A DNA stretch of 64,000 nt from contig NZ_JANFNH010000024.1 in NCBI RefSeq assembly GCF_024436055.1, forward strand, positions 1 through 64,000, read 5' to 3'. The translations under genes and the position numbers were made by a program. A model generated the notes under the pieces. That model saw only the letters and a program-made list of their open reading frames with translations, ran no database searches and was not told where the DNA came from. Within the stretch, counting starts at the first letter, position 1; each line of letters starts with the position of its first letter. This stretch comes from Streptantibioticus rubrisoli. GTDB taxonomy: Bacteria; Actinomycetota; Actinomycetes; Streptomycetales; Streptomycetaceae. Shown here piece after piece: positions 42,946 to 54,124 of the stretch.

Positions 42946-44234
42946 GTGAGCTTCCCGTCCATGACCGTCGCCTTGCCCCGCAGGAAGGTGGCGGTCACCT
43001 GACCCGGCAGCTGAAGCCCCTGGTACGGGGTGTTGCGGCTGCGGGAGGCGAAGCCGGCGGGGTTCACCACACCACGGTATGCCGGATCGACCAGCGTGAG
43101 GTTGGCGGGCTCACCGGCGGCGATCGGCCGGCCGTGGCCGTCGAGGCGTCCGATGGCCGCCGGGCGGAACGACATCCGGTCGGCGACCTGGGCCCAGTCC
43201 AGCAGTCCGGTGTCGACCATCGTGTGCTGGACGACGGACAGCGCGGTCTCCAGGCCGATCATGCCCATGGCGGCGGCGGACCACTCGCAGTCCTTGTCCT
43301 CGTGCGGGTGCGGGGCGTGGTCGGTGGCGACGCAGTCGATCGTCCCGTCCGCCAGTGCCTCGCGCAGCGCCATCACGTCGGCCTCGGTGCGCAGCGGCGG
43401 GTTCACCTTGTAGACCGGGTTGTACGAGCGCACCAACTCGTCGGTGAGCAGCAGGTGGTGCGGGGTGACCTCGGCGGTGACCTGCCAGCCCTTGGACTTC
43501 GCCCAGCGCACCAGCTCCACCGAACCGGCGGTGGACAGGTGGCAGATGTGCACCCGGGAGCCGACGTGCGCGGCGAGCAGCACGTCACGGGCGATGATCG
43601 ACTCCTCGGCGACCGCGGGCCAGCCGCGCAGGCCGAGTTCGGCGGAGACGGTGCCCTCGTTCATCTGGGCGCCCTCGGTGAGCCGGGGTTCCTGCGCGTG
43701 CTGGGCGATGACGCCGTCGAAGGCCTTCACGTACTCCAGGGCGCGCCGCATGATCACGGCGTCGTCCACGCACTTGCCGTCGTCGGAGAAGACCCGCACC
43801 CCCGCCGCGGAGTCGTGCATCGCGCCCAGTTCGGCGAGCTTCTTGCCCTCAAGGCCGACGGTGACCGCGCCGACCGGCTGTACGTCGCAGTAGCCGGACT
43901 CCCTGCCGAGCCGCCAGACCTGCTCCACCACACCGGCGGTGTCGGCCACCGGGAAGGTGTTGGCCATGGCGTGCACGGCGGTGTAGCCGCCGACGGCGGC
44001 GGCGCGGGTGCCGGTCAGCACCGTCTCGGAGTCCTCACGGCCGGGCTCGCGCAGATGGGTGTGCAGGTCGACCAGGCCCGGCAGCAGCACCTTGCCGTCC
44101 GCCTCGACGACGGTGGCGCCGTCCGCGGCCAGCCCGCTGCCGACGGCTGCGATGGTCTCGCCGTCGATCAGCACGTCCTGCGGTTCGCCGCCGAGTACCT
44201 TCGCGCCGCGGATCAGGGTCTTGCTGGTCGTCAC
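42942..44234 (-). CDS. pyrC: Dihydroorotase
   Basis: A 430-aa amidohydrolase cyclising carbamoyl-aspartate. The metal site HTHLREPG is near residue 60 and DHAPH near 308. This is the class I type. Overlaps pyrB by 4 nt (ATGA) and the downstream PH-like gene by 4 nt. Confidence 0.96.
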   Translation of the reverse strand: MTTSKTLIRGAKVLGGEPQDVLIDGETIAAVGSGLAADGATVVEADGKVLLPGLVDLHTHLREPGREDSETVLTGTRAAAVGGYTAVHAMANTFPVADTAGVVEQVWRLGRESGYCDVQPVGAVTVGLEGKKLAELGAMHDSAAGVRVFSDDGKCVDDAVIMRRALEYVKAFDGVIAQHAQEPRLTEGAQMNEGTVSAELGLRGWPAVAEESIIARDVLLAAHVGSRVHICHLSTAGSVELVRWAKSKGWQVTAEVTPHHLLLTDELVRSYNPVYKVNPPLRTEADVMALREALADGTIDCVATDHAPHPHEDKDCEWSAAAMGMIGLETALSVVQHTMVDTGLLDWAQVADRMSFRPAAIGRLDGHGRPIAAGEPANLTLVDPAYRGVVNPAGFASRSRNTPYQGLQLPGQVTATFLRGKATVMDGKLT

Positions 44235-45244
44235 TTGTTCTCCTCGGTGCGGTTCTCGGACAGGGCTGGCTCGTTGCCGCCGAGCAGCAGGTAGAGCACG
44301 GCCATCCGGACGCTCACGCCATTGCCGACCTGCTCGACGGCGGTGCAGCGCTCGGAGTCGGCCACCTCGGCGGTGATCTCCATGCCGCGGTTCATCGGGC
44401 CGGGGTGCATCACGATGGCGTGCCCCGGCAGCGCGGCCATGCGTGTGGCGTCCAGCCCGTAGCGGCGGGCGTACTCGCGCTCGGTGGGGAAGAACGCGGC
44501 GTTCATCCGCTCGTTCTGCACCCGCAGCATCATCACGGCGTCGGACTTGGCGAGCACGGAGTCGAGGTCGTAGCTGACCTCGCAGGGCCAGGTCTCCACC
44601 CCGATCGGCAGCAGGGTGGGCGGCGCGACCAGGGTGACCTCGGCCCCCAGTGTGTTGAGCAGGTGGACGTTGGACCGGGCGACCCGGCTGTGCAGCACGT
44701 CGCCGACGATGGTGATCCGGCGTCCGGCGAGGTCGCGTCCGGTGCCGTCGCCGGGGCCCTTGTGGTGGGTGGGGCCGCCGTCGGGGGCGCCGGCGAGGTG
44801 GCGGCGCATGGTGAAGGCGTCCAGCAGGGCCTGGGTGGGGTGCTCATGGGTGCCGTCGCCCGCGTTGACCACCGAGCCGTTGATCCAGCCGGAGGTGGCC
44901 AGGCGGTGCGGGGCGCCGGAGGCGTGGTGCCGGATGACGACGGCGTCGGCGCCCATCGCCTCCAGGGTGAGCGCGGTGTCCTTCAGCGACTCGCCCTTGG
45001 AGACCGAGGAGCCCTTGGCGGAGAAGTTGATGACGTCCGCCGAGAGCCGTTTGGCGGCGGCTTCGAAGGAGATCCGGGTGCGGGTGGAGTCCTCGAAGAA
45101 GAGGTTGACGACGGTACGGCCGCGCAGCGTGGGCAGCTTCTTGATCGGGCGGTTGGCGACGCGGGCCATCTCCTCCGCGGTGTCGAGGATCAGTAGCGCG
45201 TCGTCACGGGTGAGGTCGGCGGCCGAGATGAGGTGGCGCTTCAT
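44231..45244 (-). CDS. pyrB: Aspartate carbamoyltransferase, catalytic chain
   Basis: A 337-aa enzyme joining carbamoyl phosphate and aspartate. Carbamoyl-phosphate site [13 protein letters not shown] (about 53-65), [10 protein letters not shown] and [12 protein letters not shown] are present. There is no pyrI nearby, as in other PyrR-regulated operons. The ATG at 45244 follows GGAG; a GTG at 45253 has no ribosome site. Confidence 0.96.
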   Translation of the reverse strand: MKRHLISAADLTRDDALLILDTAEEMARVANRPIKKLPTLRGRTVVNLFFEDSTRTRISFEAAAKRLSADVINFSAKGSSVSKGESLKDTALTLEAMGADAVVIRHHASGAPHRLATSGWINGSVVNAGDGTHEHPTQALLDAFTMRRHLAGAPDGGPTHHKGPGDGTGRDLAGRRITIVGDVLHSRVARSNVHLLNTLGAEVTLVAPPTLLPIGVETWPCEVSYDLDSVLAKSDAVMMLRVQNERMNAAFFPTEREYARRYGLDATRMAALPGHAIVMHPGPMNRGMEITAEVADSERCTAVEQVGNGVSVRMAVLYLLLGGNEPALSENRTEENK

Positions 45245-45339
45245 CGGGTTCACTCCGGAATGTACGGATATGCGGCAGGGCTGCGGGGCGCGCGGGCCCG
45301 GCGGTACGGGTGCGTCCGGGCGCGGCGGCGGGTGTGCCC

Positions 45340-45909
45340 TTATTCGTCGTGCGAGCCGGGCTTGACGCCCAGCAGAACGCAGTCCCGGCCGTCGTTCTCG
45401 GCCAGCTGGACCTTGACGGTCTCGCGGAGCGAGGTCGGCAGGTTCTTGCCCACGTAGTCGGCGCGGATCGGCAGCTGGCGGTGGCCGCGGTCGACCAGCA
45501 CGGCGAGCTGCACGGCGCGCGGGCGGCCGATGTCGTTGAGCGCGTCGAGGGCCGCGCGGATGGTGCGGCCGGAGAACAGCACGTCGTCGACGAGGACGAC
45601 CAGGCGCCCGTCGATGCCGTCGCCCGGGATGTCGGTGCGGGCGAGCGCGCGGGCCGGGCCGAGCCGCAGGTCGTCGCGGTACATGGTGATGTCGAGGGCG
45701 CCGACCGGCGTCTTGCGGCCGGTGATCTCGGCGAGCTTGTCGGCGAGCCTGCGGGCGAGGAAGACCCCGCGGGTCGGGATGCCGAGCAGCACCACGTCGT
45801 CGGCGCCCTTGGCGCGCTCGACGATCTCGTGGGCGATACGGGTGAGCACCCGTGCGATGTCCGGCGCTTCCAGGACTGGGCGCACCGGTGTGGAGCGGTC
45901 GTCGACCAT
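45340..45909 (-). CDS. pyrR: Bifunctional pyr operon regulator / uracil phosphoribosyltransferase
   Basis: A 189-aa PRTase-fold regulator. The PRPP motif is [21 protein letters not shown]. PyrR binds pyr mRNA in the presence of UMP and also makes UMP from uracil. ATG follows AAGGAGG, which lies directly next to a PyrR-binding-loop motif, so translational autorepression is likely, as shown for Mycobacterium smegmatis. First gene of the pyr operon. Confidence 0.95.
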   Translation of the reverse strand: MVDDRSTPVRPVLEAPDIARVLTRIAHEIVERAKGADDVVLLGIPTRGVFLARRLADKLAEITGRKTPVGALDITMYRDDLRLGPARALARTDIPGDGIDGRLVVLVDDVLFSGRTIRAALDALNDIGRPRAVQLAVLVDRGHRQLPIRADYVGKNLPTSLRETVKVQLAENDGRDCVLLGVKPGSHDE

Positions 45910-45920
45910 GGGTCGTGAGA

Positions 45921-45946
45921 CCTCCTTCCCCGCCTCACGGGACGGG
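45921..45946 (-). promoter_or_regulatory. PyrR-binding loop next to the pyrR ribosome site
   Basis: The minus-strand RNA reads CCCGUCCCGUGAGGCGGG (45946-45929), matching the PyrR core UCCNGNGAGG exactly and closing a CCCG/CGGG stem. The Shine-Dalgarno AAGGAGG follows within two bases. PyrR binding would block ribosome access. Confidence 0.75.
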
Positions 45947-46030
45947 CATTAAAGGACGTCAGAGGTACGCAGTAACCGTACCAGGCCTGGGCGGGCGACC
46001 TTTTCCGGGGGTCAACCGGAACTGTTCCGC

Positions 46031-46060
46031 TTGACGAAGCCAAATTACGCTGCGTAACCT
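46031..46060 (+). promoter_or_regulatory. bldD promoter
   Basis: TTGACG (46031-46036), 18-bp spacer, TAACCT (46055-46060). The -10 box is covered by overlapping palindromes, consistent with autorepression. Confidence 0.6.
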
Positions 46061-46073
46061 CACAGTGAGTTAC
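46045..46073. promoter_or_regulatory. Overlapping palindromes at the bldD promoter
   Basis: TTACGC-T-GCGTAA (46045-46057) overlaps GTAACCTCACAGTGAGTTAC (46054-46073), whose core CTCAC-A-GTGAG is perfect. BldD of S. coelicolor represses its own promoter, so this is the likely BldD-(c-di-GMP) site. Confidence 0.6.
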
Positions 46074-46096
46074 CAAGTGTCCATCCGGGGAGCCTT

Positions 46097-46597
46097 ATGT
46101 CCAGCGATTACGCCAAACAGCTCGGAGCGAAACTCCGGGCGATCCGCACGCAGCAGGGACTCTCCCTCCACGGCGTTGAGGAGAAGTCCCAGGGCCGCTG
46201 GAAGGCCGTCGTCGTCGGCTCCTACGAGCGTGGCGACCGTGCGGTGACCGTGCAGCGGCTTGCCGAGCTGGCCGACTTCTACGGGGTCCCGGTGCAGGAG
46301 CTGCTGCCCGGCAGCGCGCCCGGTGGCGCCGCTGAGCCGCCGCCGAAGCTCGTACTCGACCTTGAGCGGCTGGCCCAGGTGCCCTCCGAGAAGGCGGGTC
46401 CGCTCCAGCGGTACGCCGCGACCATCCAGAGCCAGCGCGGCGACTACAACGGCAAGGTGCTCTCGATCCGCCAGGACGACCTGCGCACCCTCGCCGTCAT
46501 CTACGACCAGTCGCCCTCGGTGCTCACCGAGCAACTGATCGGCTGGGGCGTACTGGACGCCGACGCGCGTCGGGCGGTGCAACCCGAGGAGGGCTGA
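46097..46597 (+). CDS. bldD: Developmental master repressor BldD
   Basis: A 166-aa regulator that holds sporulation genes off when bound to tetrameric c-di-GMP. The N-terminal XRE-type helix-turn-helix (AKQLGAKLRAIRTQQGLSLHGVEE) is DNA-binding. The C-terminal domain holds the c-di-GMP signature as RQDD (RQDDL), near residue 125. GGGGAG precedes the ATG. Palindromes overlap its promoter. A terminator follows. Confidence 0.96.
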   Translation: MSSDYAKQLGAKLRAIRTQQGLSLHGVEEKSQGRWKAVVVGSYERGDRAVTVQRLAELADFYGVPVQELLPGSAPGGAAEPPPKLVLDLERLAQVPSEKAGPLQRYAATIQSQRGDYNGKVLSIRQDDLRTLAVIYDQSPSVLTEQLIGWGVLDADARRAVQPEEG

Positions 46598-46657
46598 GCC
46601 CCACCGGTGCTATCCGGCACCTGTGGTGCAGAAACGTCCCACTGAGCACAGCAGTAC

Positions 46658-46692
46658 AGAAGGCCCGGAACAGTGAGTGTTCCGGGCCTTCT
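46658..46692. terminator. Bidirectional terminator between bldD and nusB
   Basis: Perfect 15-bp stem AGAAGGCCCGGAACA / TGTTCCGGGCCTTCT with loop GTGAG, between convergent genes. Confidence 0.88.
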
Positions 46693-46708
46693 CGGTTCGT
46701 TCAACGCG

Positions 46709-47137
46709 TCACTGGATGCGGAGCGTCGGCTTGAGATCCTTCAGCCGGGCCAGCAGACCGTTGACGAAGGACGGCGACTCGTCGGTGGAGAACTCCTTGA
46801 CGAGCTGCACCGCCTCGTCCAGCACGACCGCGTCCGGGATCTCGTCCTCCCAGAGCAGCTCGTACGCGCCGAGCCGCAGCACATTGCGGTCCACGGCGGG
46901 CATCCGGTCCATGGTCCAGCCCACCGCGTAGGTGGCGATCAGCTCGTCGACCCGGGCCGCGTGGTCCTGGTACCCCTCGACGAGCCGCATCGTGTACTCG
47001 GTGACCGGCGGCTGCCGGTCGTCGGTCCGGGCGAGCCGGATCCAGTCCGCCATGACGGTCTTGGGCGCGGCACCGCGCTGGTCCGCCTCGAAGAGGATCT
47101 GGAAAGCGCGCTTTCGGGCCTTCGTACGGGCAGCCAC
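46709..47137 (-). CDS. nusB: Transcription antitermination factor NusB
   Basis: A 142-aa all-helical protein that joins NusE in rRNA antitermination complexes. Motifs KRAFQILFEADQRG and VLRLGAYELLWEDEIPDAVVLDEAVQLVKEF are typical. GTG at 47137 begins two bases after the efp stop, so the two are coupled. Confidence 0.95.
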   Translation of the reverse strand: MAARTKARKRAFQILFEADQRGAAPKTVMADWIRLARTDDRQPPVTEYTMRLVEGYQDHAARVDELIATYAVGWTMDRMPAVDRNVLRLGAYELLWEDEIPDAVVLDEAVQLVKEFSTDESPSFVNGLLARLKDLKPTLRIQ

Positions 47138-47139
47138 GG

Positions 47140-47706
47140 TTAGCTGTTCACCCGGCCGAGGTAGTCACCCGAGCGGGTGTCGACCTTGATCTTCTCACCG
47201 GTGGTGATGAACAGCGGGACCTGGATCTCGTAGTCGGTCTCCAGGGTGGCGGGCTTGGTGCCGCCGGTGGAACGGTCGCCCTGCACGCCGGGCTCGGTGT
47301 GCTTGACGGTCAGCTCGACGGCGGCCGGAAGCTCGACGTAGAGGACCTCGCCCTCATGCTGGGCGACGGTGGCCTCGAAGCCTTCGAGCAGGAAGTTGGC
47401 GGCGTCACCGACCGACTTGCGGTCGACGTGCAGCTGGTCGTAGGTGTCCATGTCCATGAAGACGAAGTACTCGCCGTCCATGTACGAGAACTGCATCGTG
47501 CGCTTGTCGACGGTGGCCGTCTCGACCTTCACGCCGGCGTTGAAGGTCTTGTCGACGACCTTGCCGGAGAGCACGTTCTTGAGCTTGGTACGGACGAAGG
47601 CAGGGCCCTTGCCCGGCTTGACGTGCTGGAACTCGACGACGGACCAGAGCTGGTCGCCGTCGAGCTTGAGCACCATGCCGTTCTTGAGGTCGTTCGTGGT
47701 GGCCAC
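47140..47706 (-). CDS. efp: Elongation factor P, PGKGP subfamily
   Basis: A 188-aa factor that rescues ribosomes stalled at polyproline. The domain I loop reads [13 protein letters not shown]; the Lys at the loop tip is in the palindromic KPGKGPA context known from actinobacterial EF-P, which works without Lys modification. No poxA/earP/ymfI-type modification gene is nearby, in line with that. GTG start with AGGAG upstream. Confidence 0.95.
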   Translation of the reverse strand: MATTNDLKNGMVLKLDGDQLWSVVEFQHVKPGKGPAFVRTKLKNVLSGKVVDKTFNAGVKVETATVDKRTMQFSYMDGEYFVFMDMDTYDQLHVDRKSVGDAANFLLEGFEATVAQHEGEVLYVELPAAVELTVKHTEPGVQGDRSTGGTKPATLETDYEIQVPLFITTGEKIKVDTRSGDYLGRVNS

Positions 47707-47755
47707 GGTCGCGGAATCTCCTGAGAGTGCTGCATCGGAAACCAGAAAGCGCCCG

Positions 47756-48862
47756 CTACAAGGCGAGCAGTTCCTTGGTCGTGATGGTGAGTAGCTCGGG
47801 CCCGCCGTCCGCCGTGGGGCGTACGACGAGTGTGTCGTCGATCCGGACACCGCCCCGGTCCGGGAAGTGGACCCCCGGTTCGACGGTGACCGGCACACAA
47901 GCGTCCAGTTTACCCATGGCTGCGGGGGTGAGCCGAGGGTCCTCGTCGATTTCGAGTCCCACGCCGTGTCCGGTCCACGATCCGGCGGCCTCGCCATGGC
48001 CCGCCCGCTCCAGCACCCGCCGCGCCGCGAGGTCCACCTCCCGGCAGGCGGCGCCCGGTGCCAGGGCCTCGCGGCCGGCGCGCTGGGCGTCGAACACCAC
48101 GTCGTACAGGTCGATCTGCCAGTTCGCGGGCGCGGCGCCGATGACGAAGGTTCGGCCGACCTCGCAGCGGTAGCCGCGGTAGCAGGCGCCGAGGCAGACG
48201 GTGAGGAAGTCGCCCTCCTCGACCCGGCGGTCGGTGGGGCGGTGCCGGGCGGCGCCGGAGTGCGGGCCGGTGCCGACGTAGGTGGGGAACGCGGGGCCGT
48301 CCGCGCCGTGGTCGGCGAGCCTGCGCTCCAGTTCCAGTGCGAGATGCCGCTCGGTGCGGCCGACCAGGATGGACTCCAGCAGCTCGCCCAGCGCCTGGTC
48401 GGTGATCTCGGCGGCGATCCGCAGACAGGCGATCTCCTCCTCGTCCTTGACCAGCCGCAGCTGCTCGACGGCCTGGCTCAGGTCGAGCAGGCGCAGGCCC
48501 GGCGCGACCGAGGCGATGGCCCGGTGCCGGGCGACGGTCAGATGGTGCTCCTCCACCGCCAGGCTGTCGGCGCCCAGGCCCGGAGCGAGGTCCGCCGCGG
48601 CCACCGCGGGGTCGCCGTCCGGCGCGGGCAGCGTCACCCGGCGCAGGTCGTCCGGCGGGGTGCCCTCGCCCGGCTCCCCGTACGCCCGGCGGCGGTGCAC
48701 CAGCACGTCCTCCGCCGGCGCCAGCATCAGTACGGCGCCGGACGGAGCCCAACCGGTCAGATAGCGGATGTTGGCGGGTCGGGAAACCAGCGCCGCGGCG
48801 GATCCGGCCGCCGCGCACCGCTCCCGTAGCCGCATCCGGCGGGCGGCGTGCACCTCGGACAT
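47756..48862 (-). CDS. M24 aminopeptidase-P-like protein with altered metal site
   Basis: A 368-aa pita-bread-fold protein. An N-terminal creatinase-type domain (about 1-135) precedes the M24 domain. Metal-ligand positions by alignment to the motif are Cys223 (normally Asp), Glu234 (Asp), His299 (His), Glu328 (Glu) and Asp342 (Glu), and HE becomes DE in LEIDEDP. The intact fold and 11-residue spacing suggest conservation. It may be a non-peptidase or use another metal. It lies 49 nt upstream of efp. Confidence 0.85.
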   Translation of the reverse strand: MSEVHAARRMRLRERCAAAGSAAALVSRPANIRYLTGWAPSGAVLMLAPAEDVLVHRRRAYGEPGEGTPPDDLRRVTLPAPDGDPAVAAADLAPGLGADSLAVEEHHLTVARHRAIASVAPGLRLLDLSQAVEQLRLVKDEEEIACLRIAAEITDQALGELLESILVGRTERHLALELERRLADHGADGPAFPTYVGTGPHSGAARHRPTDRRVEEGDFLTVCLGACYRGYRCEVGRTFVIGAAPANWQIDLYDVVFDAQRAGREALAPGAACREVDLAARRVLERAGHGEAAGSWTGHGVGLEIDEDPRLTPAAMGKLDACVPVTVEPGVHFPDRGGVRIDDTLVVRPTADGGPELLTITTKELLAL

Positions 48863-48997
48863 GTGCCGAGCGTACGCAACACTCGCCGTTCGGACCTCCG
48901 GACCACGTCCGGACGGGTCCCACCCGGGACCCGACCGAGGCCCGAAGGGGCCCGCGGCTCGCCGTCCCGGCCCGGGAAGGCGCACCGAACGCTCAAT

Positions 48998-49774
48998 CTA
49001 ACGGCCGGTGAGGGTGCGGGTGACCACCCGGTCCAGCGCCTGCGCCGTGCTCGGAACGTCCAGCTGGGAGTTGTCGATGATGGGCAGGCCCGACCCGTAC
49101 CAACCCGCCATGCGGCCGTGGATGCGGGCCACCTCCTCGTCGGAGAGGCGGCGGTTGCCGGTGCGCTCCGCGTTGCGGGCCAGGACGACCTCCAGGCCCG
49201 GCAGCAGCACCACCGGCAGCAGCCCCGGCCCGACGTGGCGTTTCCAGCCACCGAGGCCGACCACCGGCCGGTCCGGGAAGACCGCGTCGTCGATGATGCA
49301 GGAGATGCCGTTGGCCAGGAAGTTACGGGCGGAGAACCCGCAGGTCCGCCGGGCGAGCCGGTACTGCGCCTCGGAGTGCTCGTTCCAGCCGGACTGGGGA
49401 TCGGCGAACCCGGACCGCACCCACTCCCGCACGTCGTCCAGGCTGATGTGCGCGGTGGCCGCACCCCGGTGGTCGGCCCAGTACCGCGCGACGGTGGTCT
49501 TCCCCGCCCCCGCCGGACCGATGAGCAGCACCGCCACCGGCGCGTACGAGGGGGCCGACGGCAGCGCCATGGCGGCCGGAGGCAGCGGGAAGTGCCCGGT
49601 GGTGGCCGCCGGAGCAGGGCCGGGGACCGCGCCCGGCGGTGCGGGCCACGGCGGGGGCACGGGCGGCTCCTGGGGCACCGGTCCCGGACCGGGCCGTCCC
49701 TGCGGGGCCGGGGGGATCCAGCCAGCGGCACCCCCGTGAGGCGGTGGCAGCGGCACCCCCACAGCATGCTGCAT
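48998..49774 (-). CDS. P-loop ATPase/kinase with Pro-rich N terminus
   Basis: A 258-aa protein. Residues 1-75 are Pro/Ala/Gly-rich and probably disordered. Walker A is IGPAGAGKTTVARYW (about 85-99), followed by ISLDDVREWVRSGFADPQ and a Walker-B-like SCIIDDAVFPD. This is typical of zeta-toxin- or kinase-like small P-loop proteins (AAA_33). Target unknown. It lies 135 nt upstream of the M24-like gene. Confidence 0.75.
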   Translation of the reverse strand: MQHAVGVPLPPPHGGAAGWIPPAPQGRPGPGPVPQEPPVPPPWPAPPGAVPGPAPAATTGHFPLPPAAMALPSAPSYAPVAVLLIGPAGAGKTTVARYWADHRGAATAHISLDDVREWVRSGFADPQSGWNEHSEAQYRLARRTCGFSARNFLANGISCIIDDAVFPDRPVVGLGGWKRHVGPGLLPVVLLPGLEVVLARNAERTGNRRLSDEEVARIHGRMAGWYGSGLPIIDNSQLDVPSTAQALDRVVTRTLTGR

Positions 49775-49918
49775 ATCGGCGCACTCCGTCTCGTGCCGAT
49801 CGGAACTGTGTCAGACCGGCGCGATGACCGGTCCGACACCGAACCGTACCGCCCCTGGCCGTAGTTGTGTGAACGACCAGCGGACGGCCAAGGTGCCCGG
49901 AGCAGGTCGGGAACCCGT

Positions 49919-51958
<2,040 letters not shown>

Positions 51959-51962
<4 letters not shown>

Positions 51963-53143
51963 CGGATCGCCAGATTCTCGAGGTACCCGGTCACGTTGCG
52001 GCGGGTTTCGGCCACCGAGTCGCCGCCGAACTTCTCGGCGACGGCGTCCGCCAGTACCAGCGCGACCATGGCCTCGGCCACGATCCCCGCGGCGGGCACC
52101 GCGCAGACATCGGACCGCTGGTGGTGCGCCTGGGCGGCCTCACCGGTGCTGACGTCCACCGTGGCCAGCGCCCGCGGAACGGTGGCGATCGGCTTCATCG
52201 CGGCGCGCACCCGCAGCAGTTCACCGGTGGTGAGCCCACCCTCCGTGCCGCCGGAGCGGCCCGAGGCGCGCCGGATTCCGTCCTCGGTGGGCAGGATCTC
52301 GTCGTGCGCCTTCGAGCCGGGCACCCGGGCCAACTCGAAGCCGTCGCCGACCTCCACGCCCTTGATGGCCTGGATGCCCATCAGCGCGGCGGCCAGCCGG
52401 GCGTCCAGGCGGCGGTCCCAGTGAACGTGCGACCCCAGGCCCACCGGCACGCCGTAGGCCAGGACCTCGACCACACCGCCGAGAGTATCGCCGTCCTTGT
52501 GGGCCTGGTCGATCTCGGCCACCATCGCCTCGCTGGCGGCGGCGTCCAGGCAGCGCACCGGGTCGGCGTCCAGCCGCTCGACGTCGGCGGGCTTGGGGTA
52601 GACGCCGTACGGCGCCTTGGCGGCGCCCAACTCCACGACGTGCGAGACGATCTCGATGCCGGTGGTCTCCTTCAGGTACGACCGGGCCACCGTGCCCAGC
52701 GCCACGCGGGCCGCGGTCTCCCGTGCCGAGGCCCGCTCCAGCACCGGACGGGCCTCGTCGAAGCCGTACTTCTGCATGCCCGCCAGATCGGCGTGGCCCG
52801 GGCGCGGCCTGGTCAGCGGGGCGTTGCGGGCCAGTTCGGCGAGCTCGGCCGGGTCGACCGGGTCGGCCGCCATGACCTTCTCCCACTTGGGCCACTCGGT
52901 GTTCCCCACCATGATCGCCACCGGCGAGCCGAGGGTGAGGCCGTGCCGCACGCCGCCGAGGAACGTGACCTCGTCCCGCTCGAACTTCATCCGGGCGCCG
53001 CGGCCGTACCCCAGCCGCCGGCGGGCCAGGGCGTCCGCCACCATCTCCGTCGTCACCGGCACCCCCGCAGGCAGCCCCTCCAGTGTCGCCACCAGGGCTG
53101 GACCGTGCGACTCCCCCGCCGTCAACCAGCGCAACCTACTCAA
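51959..53143 (-). CDS. aroC: Chorismate synthase
   Basis: A 394-aa FMN-dependent enzyme making chorismate from EPSP. N terminus [20 protein letters not shown] and central RPGHADLAG and [10 protein letters not shown] motifs are typical. Start TTG at 53143 after GAGAGGGA. EPSP synthase (aroA) is not in this cluster. Confidence 0.96.
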
Positions 53144-53272
53144 CGGTGTTCCCTCTCTCCTGTGCCCGCCGGAAGTCTCGAACCGCGAACGTCCTCGGAT
53201 CCGATCCTCCCACGGGACACCGACAAGCCGGGCACCAGTCCGTTGACCGGACACCGCTGAACGGGCACCGCC

Positions 53273-54124
53273 TCAGCGTGCGGCGAGCGCCGCCTCCCCG
53301 GCCGCCCGCATCGCCGCGAGGGGTGCCGGACTGCGGCCGGTCATCAGCTCGACCTGGAGCACGGCCTGGTGCACCAGCAGGTCAAGACCGCCCACCACCG
53401 CGCCGCCGCGTTCCGCCCAGGCCGCGGCCAGCGGCGTCGGCCACGGCTCGTAGAGCACGTCGAACAGCGCGCCGGGCTGCTCCGGCACCTGGGCGGCGAG
53501 CGCGTCGGTGGCTCCCGCGGGGGTGGTGGCGATCACCAGTGGGGCGGTGAAGGCGTCCGCCGCGTCCGACCAGTCCCGGGTGCGCACGGCCACGCCGAGT
53601 CGCTCCCCCCACTGCCGCATCTCGGCGGCCCGCGCCTCGCTGCGCACATACGCGGTGACCTCGGCCGAGCAGATCCCGGCGAGCGCGGCCAGCGCGGAGG
53701 AGGCGGTGGCTCCGGCGCCCAGGATCGCCGCGGAGTCGACCTGGCCCACACCGCGTTCCGCAAGGGCGGCGACCATGCCGGGAATGTCGGTGTTCTCCCC
53801 GGCGCGCCGCCCGTCCTCGGTGAAGACCACGGTGTTGACGGCCTCCACGGAGGCCGCGGTGTCGCTGATCTCGTCCAGCAGCGGAATCACCGCGCGCTTG
53901 AGCGGCATGGTCAGCGACAGCCCGGCCCAGGGCTTCTCGTCGTCCGCGATGGAGGCGAGGAATCCGGGCAGGGCCGCCTCGTCCACCTCATGCCGTCCGT
54001 ACTCCCAGCCCTCAAGCCCCAGGGCCTGGTACGCGGCACGGTGCAGCACCGGGGAGAGCGAGTGGGCGATGGGCGATCCGAGGACCGCCGCGCGGTGGGG
54101 CCGAGCCGCCCTTGCCGAGTTCAT
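53273..54124 (-). CDS. aroE: Shikimate dehydrogenase
   Basis: A 283-aa NADPH enzyme. The shikimate site is SPIAHSLSPVLHRAAY (about 18-33) and LSLTMPLKRAVIPL with the catalytic Lys. The Rossmann motif AAILGAGATASSALAAL follows. ATG overlaps the mltG stop by one base (TGATG). Confidence 0.94.
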   Translation of the reverse strand: MNSARAARPHRAAVLGSPIAHSLSPVLHRAAYQALGLEGWEYGRHEVDEAALPGFLASIADDEKPWAGLSLTMPLKRAVIPLLDEISDTAASVEAVNTVVFTEDGRRAGENTDIPGMVAALAERGVGQVDSAAILGAGATASSALAALAGICSAEVTAYVRSEARAAEMRQWGERLGVAVRTRDWSDAADAFTAPLVIATTPAGATDALAAQVPEQPGALFDVLYEPWPTPLAAAWAERGGAVVGGLDLLVHQAVLQVELMTGRSPAPLAAMRAAGEAALAAR

